From contig JAJKFL010000014.1 in the NCBI GenBank assembly GCA_021186555.1, positions 30,520,033 to 30,584,032 of the forward strand: a stretch of DNA of 64,000 nucleotides. The letters run 5' to 3'. Both the position numbers and the translations under genes were made by a program. Positions 63,027 through 64,000 of the stretch are shown here, piece after piece. This DNA comes from Reticulitermes speratus. Taxonomy: Eukaryota > Arthropoda > Insecta > Blattodea > Rhinotermitidae. The notes beneath the pieces were generated by a model. The model did no database searches and was not told the origin of the DNA. It saw only the letters and a program-made list of their open reading frames with translations. The first letter of the stretch is position 1; every line of letters begins with the position of its first letter.

Positions 63027-64000
63027 CATGCAGGAGACACAGAATGAACATAACAGCTTCAAGATAGGCACTTGGAACGTAAGGACCTTGAATCAAGCAG
63101 GAAAACTCGAAAATTTGAAGAAAGAGATGCAGAAGAACGCAGTGTCTGTGCTAGGTGTTAGTGAAGTGCGGTGGAAGGGTCAAGGTGAAATAAAAAGTGG
63201 TGATTACACAGTGTATTATTCCGGGGGTGACAGTGCTGAAAGAGGCGTAGCAATGGTAGTGCATAAAAGCGTAGTGAAAAGTGTTGTTAAGAAGAGTGTG
63301 TATAGTGACAGAATCATTGCTATTAAATTGCAGGCAGAACCGGTAAGTATTTTGATAGTGCAAGTGTACATGCCAACATCAAGACTATGAAGATGAGCTG
63401 TATGATATAATTGAAGAAATTCTTGAAGAGGATGGAAAAGGTGAGACAAATACGATTATAATGAGAGACTGGAACAGTGTGGTTGGAGATAAAGCACATC
63501 ACAACAGTGTTGGACCATATGGACTGGGAAGGAGGAATCAGAGAGGTCAAATGCTCATTGACTTCTGTGAAAGAAATGGGCTTTTTATAACAAACACATG
63601 GTTCAAAAAACCTAAAAGAAGATTGTACACCTGGAAATCACCAGGCGATAGGAGTCGACATCAACTGGACTATGTACTAGTGAAACAGCGATTCAGGAAC
63701 AGTGTGAAGGATGTGCAGACACTGCCTGGAGCAGATATTGCCTCTGACCACAGTTTACTGCTTGCAACGATCTGCACCAGATTGAAGAAGATCATAAGGT
63801 TCCACAAGCAAAAACCAAGATGGGATTTGGAGAAGCTATATGCTCAACGAAAGGAAGTGCATGATAGTCTAGAAGAAAAACTTGGTGCAATCAAATGTGA
63901 AAGTGGGAATGTGGAAGTACAGTGGAATAATATCAAGAAATGTGTGTTAGATACTATGAGTGGTTTGGTTGGAAAAGTCGAGAGGAAAGCAAGAAAGCCA
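63027..64000 (+). mobile_element. RTE-like retrotransposon, endonuclease part, runs off the right edge
   Basis: Plus-strand element of the same type as 27.8-29.6 kb, beginning at the junction with pogo copy 2. The endonuclease is followed by the inter-domain region (F-H-K-Q-K-P-R-W-D-L-E-K-L). Confidence 0.87.
63028..63990 (+). pseudogene. RTE-like endonuclease, one frameshift
   Basis: M-Q-E-T-Q-N-E-H-N-S-F-K-I-G-T-W-N-V-R-T-L at 63028 is followed by V-S-E-V-R-W-K-G (catalytic Glu) near 63160 and V-Y-M-P-T-S near 63365. A frameshift near 63382 leads to R-D-W-N-S-V-V-G near 63470, where related proteins have G-D-W-N. The frame then gives Q-L-D-Y-V-L-V near 63665 and A-S-D-H-S-L-L near 63745. 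The frame remains open to the window edge. Confidence 0.85.

Larger units (their letters stand above)
57712..64000. other. MRPL18 upstream intron or flank
   Basis: Transposons here are listed separately. 59330-60820 shows no recognisable gene. Confidence 0.55.

Overview
This is a eukaryotic, most likely insect, genomic window. The evidence is intron-split genes with GT/AG sites, a mitochondrial ribosomal protein gene, an errantivirus-like LTR element with an env gene, and a TE mix (RTE, CR1/Jockey-like, R1-like, mariner, pogo/Tigger, hAT, tRNA SINEs) typical of large, TE-rich insect genomes. A polyneopteran such as a cockroach, termite or cricket relative is my inference from the TE style and is not proven. 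The window is AT-rich and looks like introns and intergenic DNA filled with transposons; nothing in it is bacterial.

Three host genes can be assembled, all on the minus strand. (1) An unidentified gene starts at 3351 and runs off the left edge (exons 3334-3351, 1868-2053, 184-400). Its splice phases agree and it has a short acidic motif followed by an arginine/glycine-rich stretch. (2) A complete isoaspartyl peptidase/L-asparaginase gene (ASRGL1 type) has six coding exons from 37554 down to 12985: 921 nt, 306 residues, all phases compatible, and the catalytic Thr in GTVGAVA is present. (3) The C-terminal three coding exons of mitochondrial ribosomal protein L18 lie at 57598-57711, 46325-46436 and 44140-44262; the first exon(s) lie outside the window or were not recognised.

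Transposon layout from left to right. 3.7-11.7 kb holds one CR1/Jockey-like LINE family in both orientations. One copy carries a reversed relative and a broken hAT piece, and the hAT piece itself contains a 707-bp palindrome. 14.1-17.3 kb is a second LINE with a GT-rich minisatellite in its 3' part. 18.2-22.5 kb holds a fold-back element split by a mariner and by a hAT MITE, then a LINE fragment abutting another mariner. 23.3-30.6 kb holds LINE, MITE, fold-back and SINE copies and an RTE retrotransposon joined to a pogo fragment. 31.5-33.7 kb is a pogo/Tigger element with intact ends. 34-36 kb holds another fold-back and a transposase remnant. 40.5-41.5 kb is a LINE with a 5' inversion. 48.4-57.4 kb is an R1-like LINE with its RT region missing, into which an errantivirus-like Gypsy element that has itself lost reverse transcriptase and RNase H was inserted. 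57.8-64 kb holds another fold-back, MITEs, a second long pogo copy and an RTE that runs off the right edge.

The most interesting signal is a family of fold-back elements (about 9.1, 18.2, 25.3, 34.0 and 57.8 kb). Each carries a hammerhead-ribozyme-like core at the same place in the arm: CTGANGA, one extra T, a stem, GAAA, a tiny stem III and a UH cleavage site. Stems I, II and III differ in sequence between loci but keep their pairing. Two copies are flanked by 16-18 bp target-site duplications and share a one-sided tail. Both features fit target-primed reverse transcription and recall Penelope-like elements, which are known to carry hammerheads. No Penelope reverse transcriptase is visible in the window.
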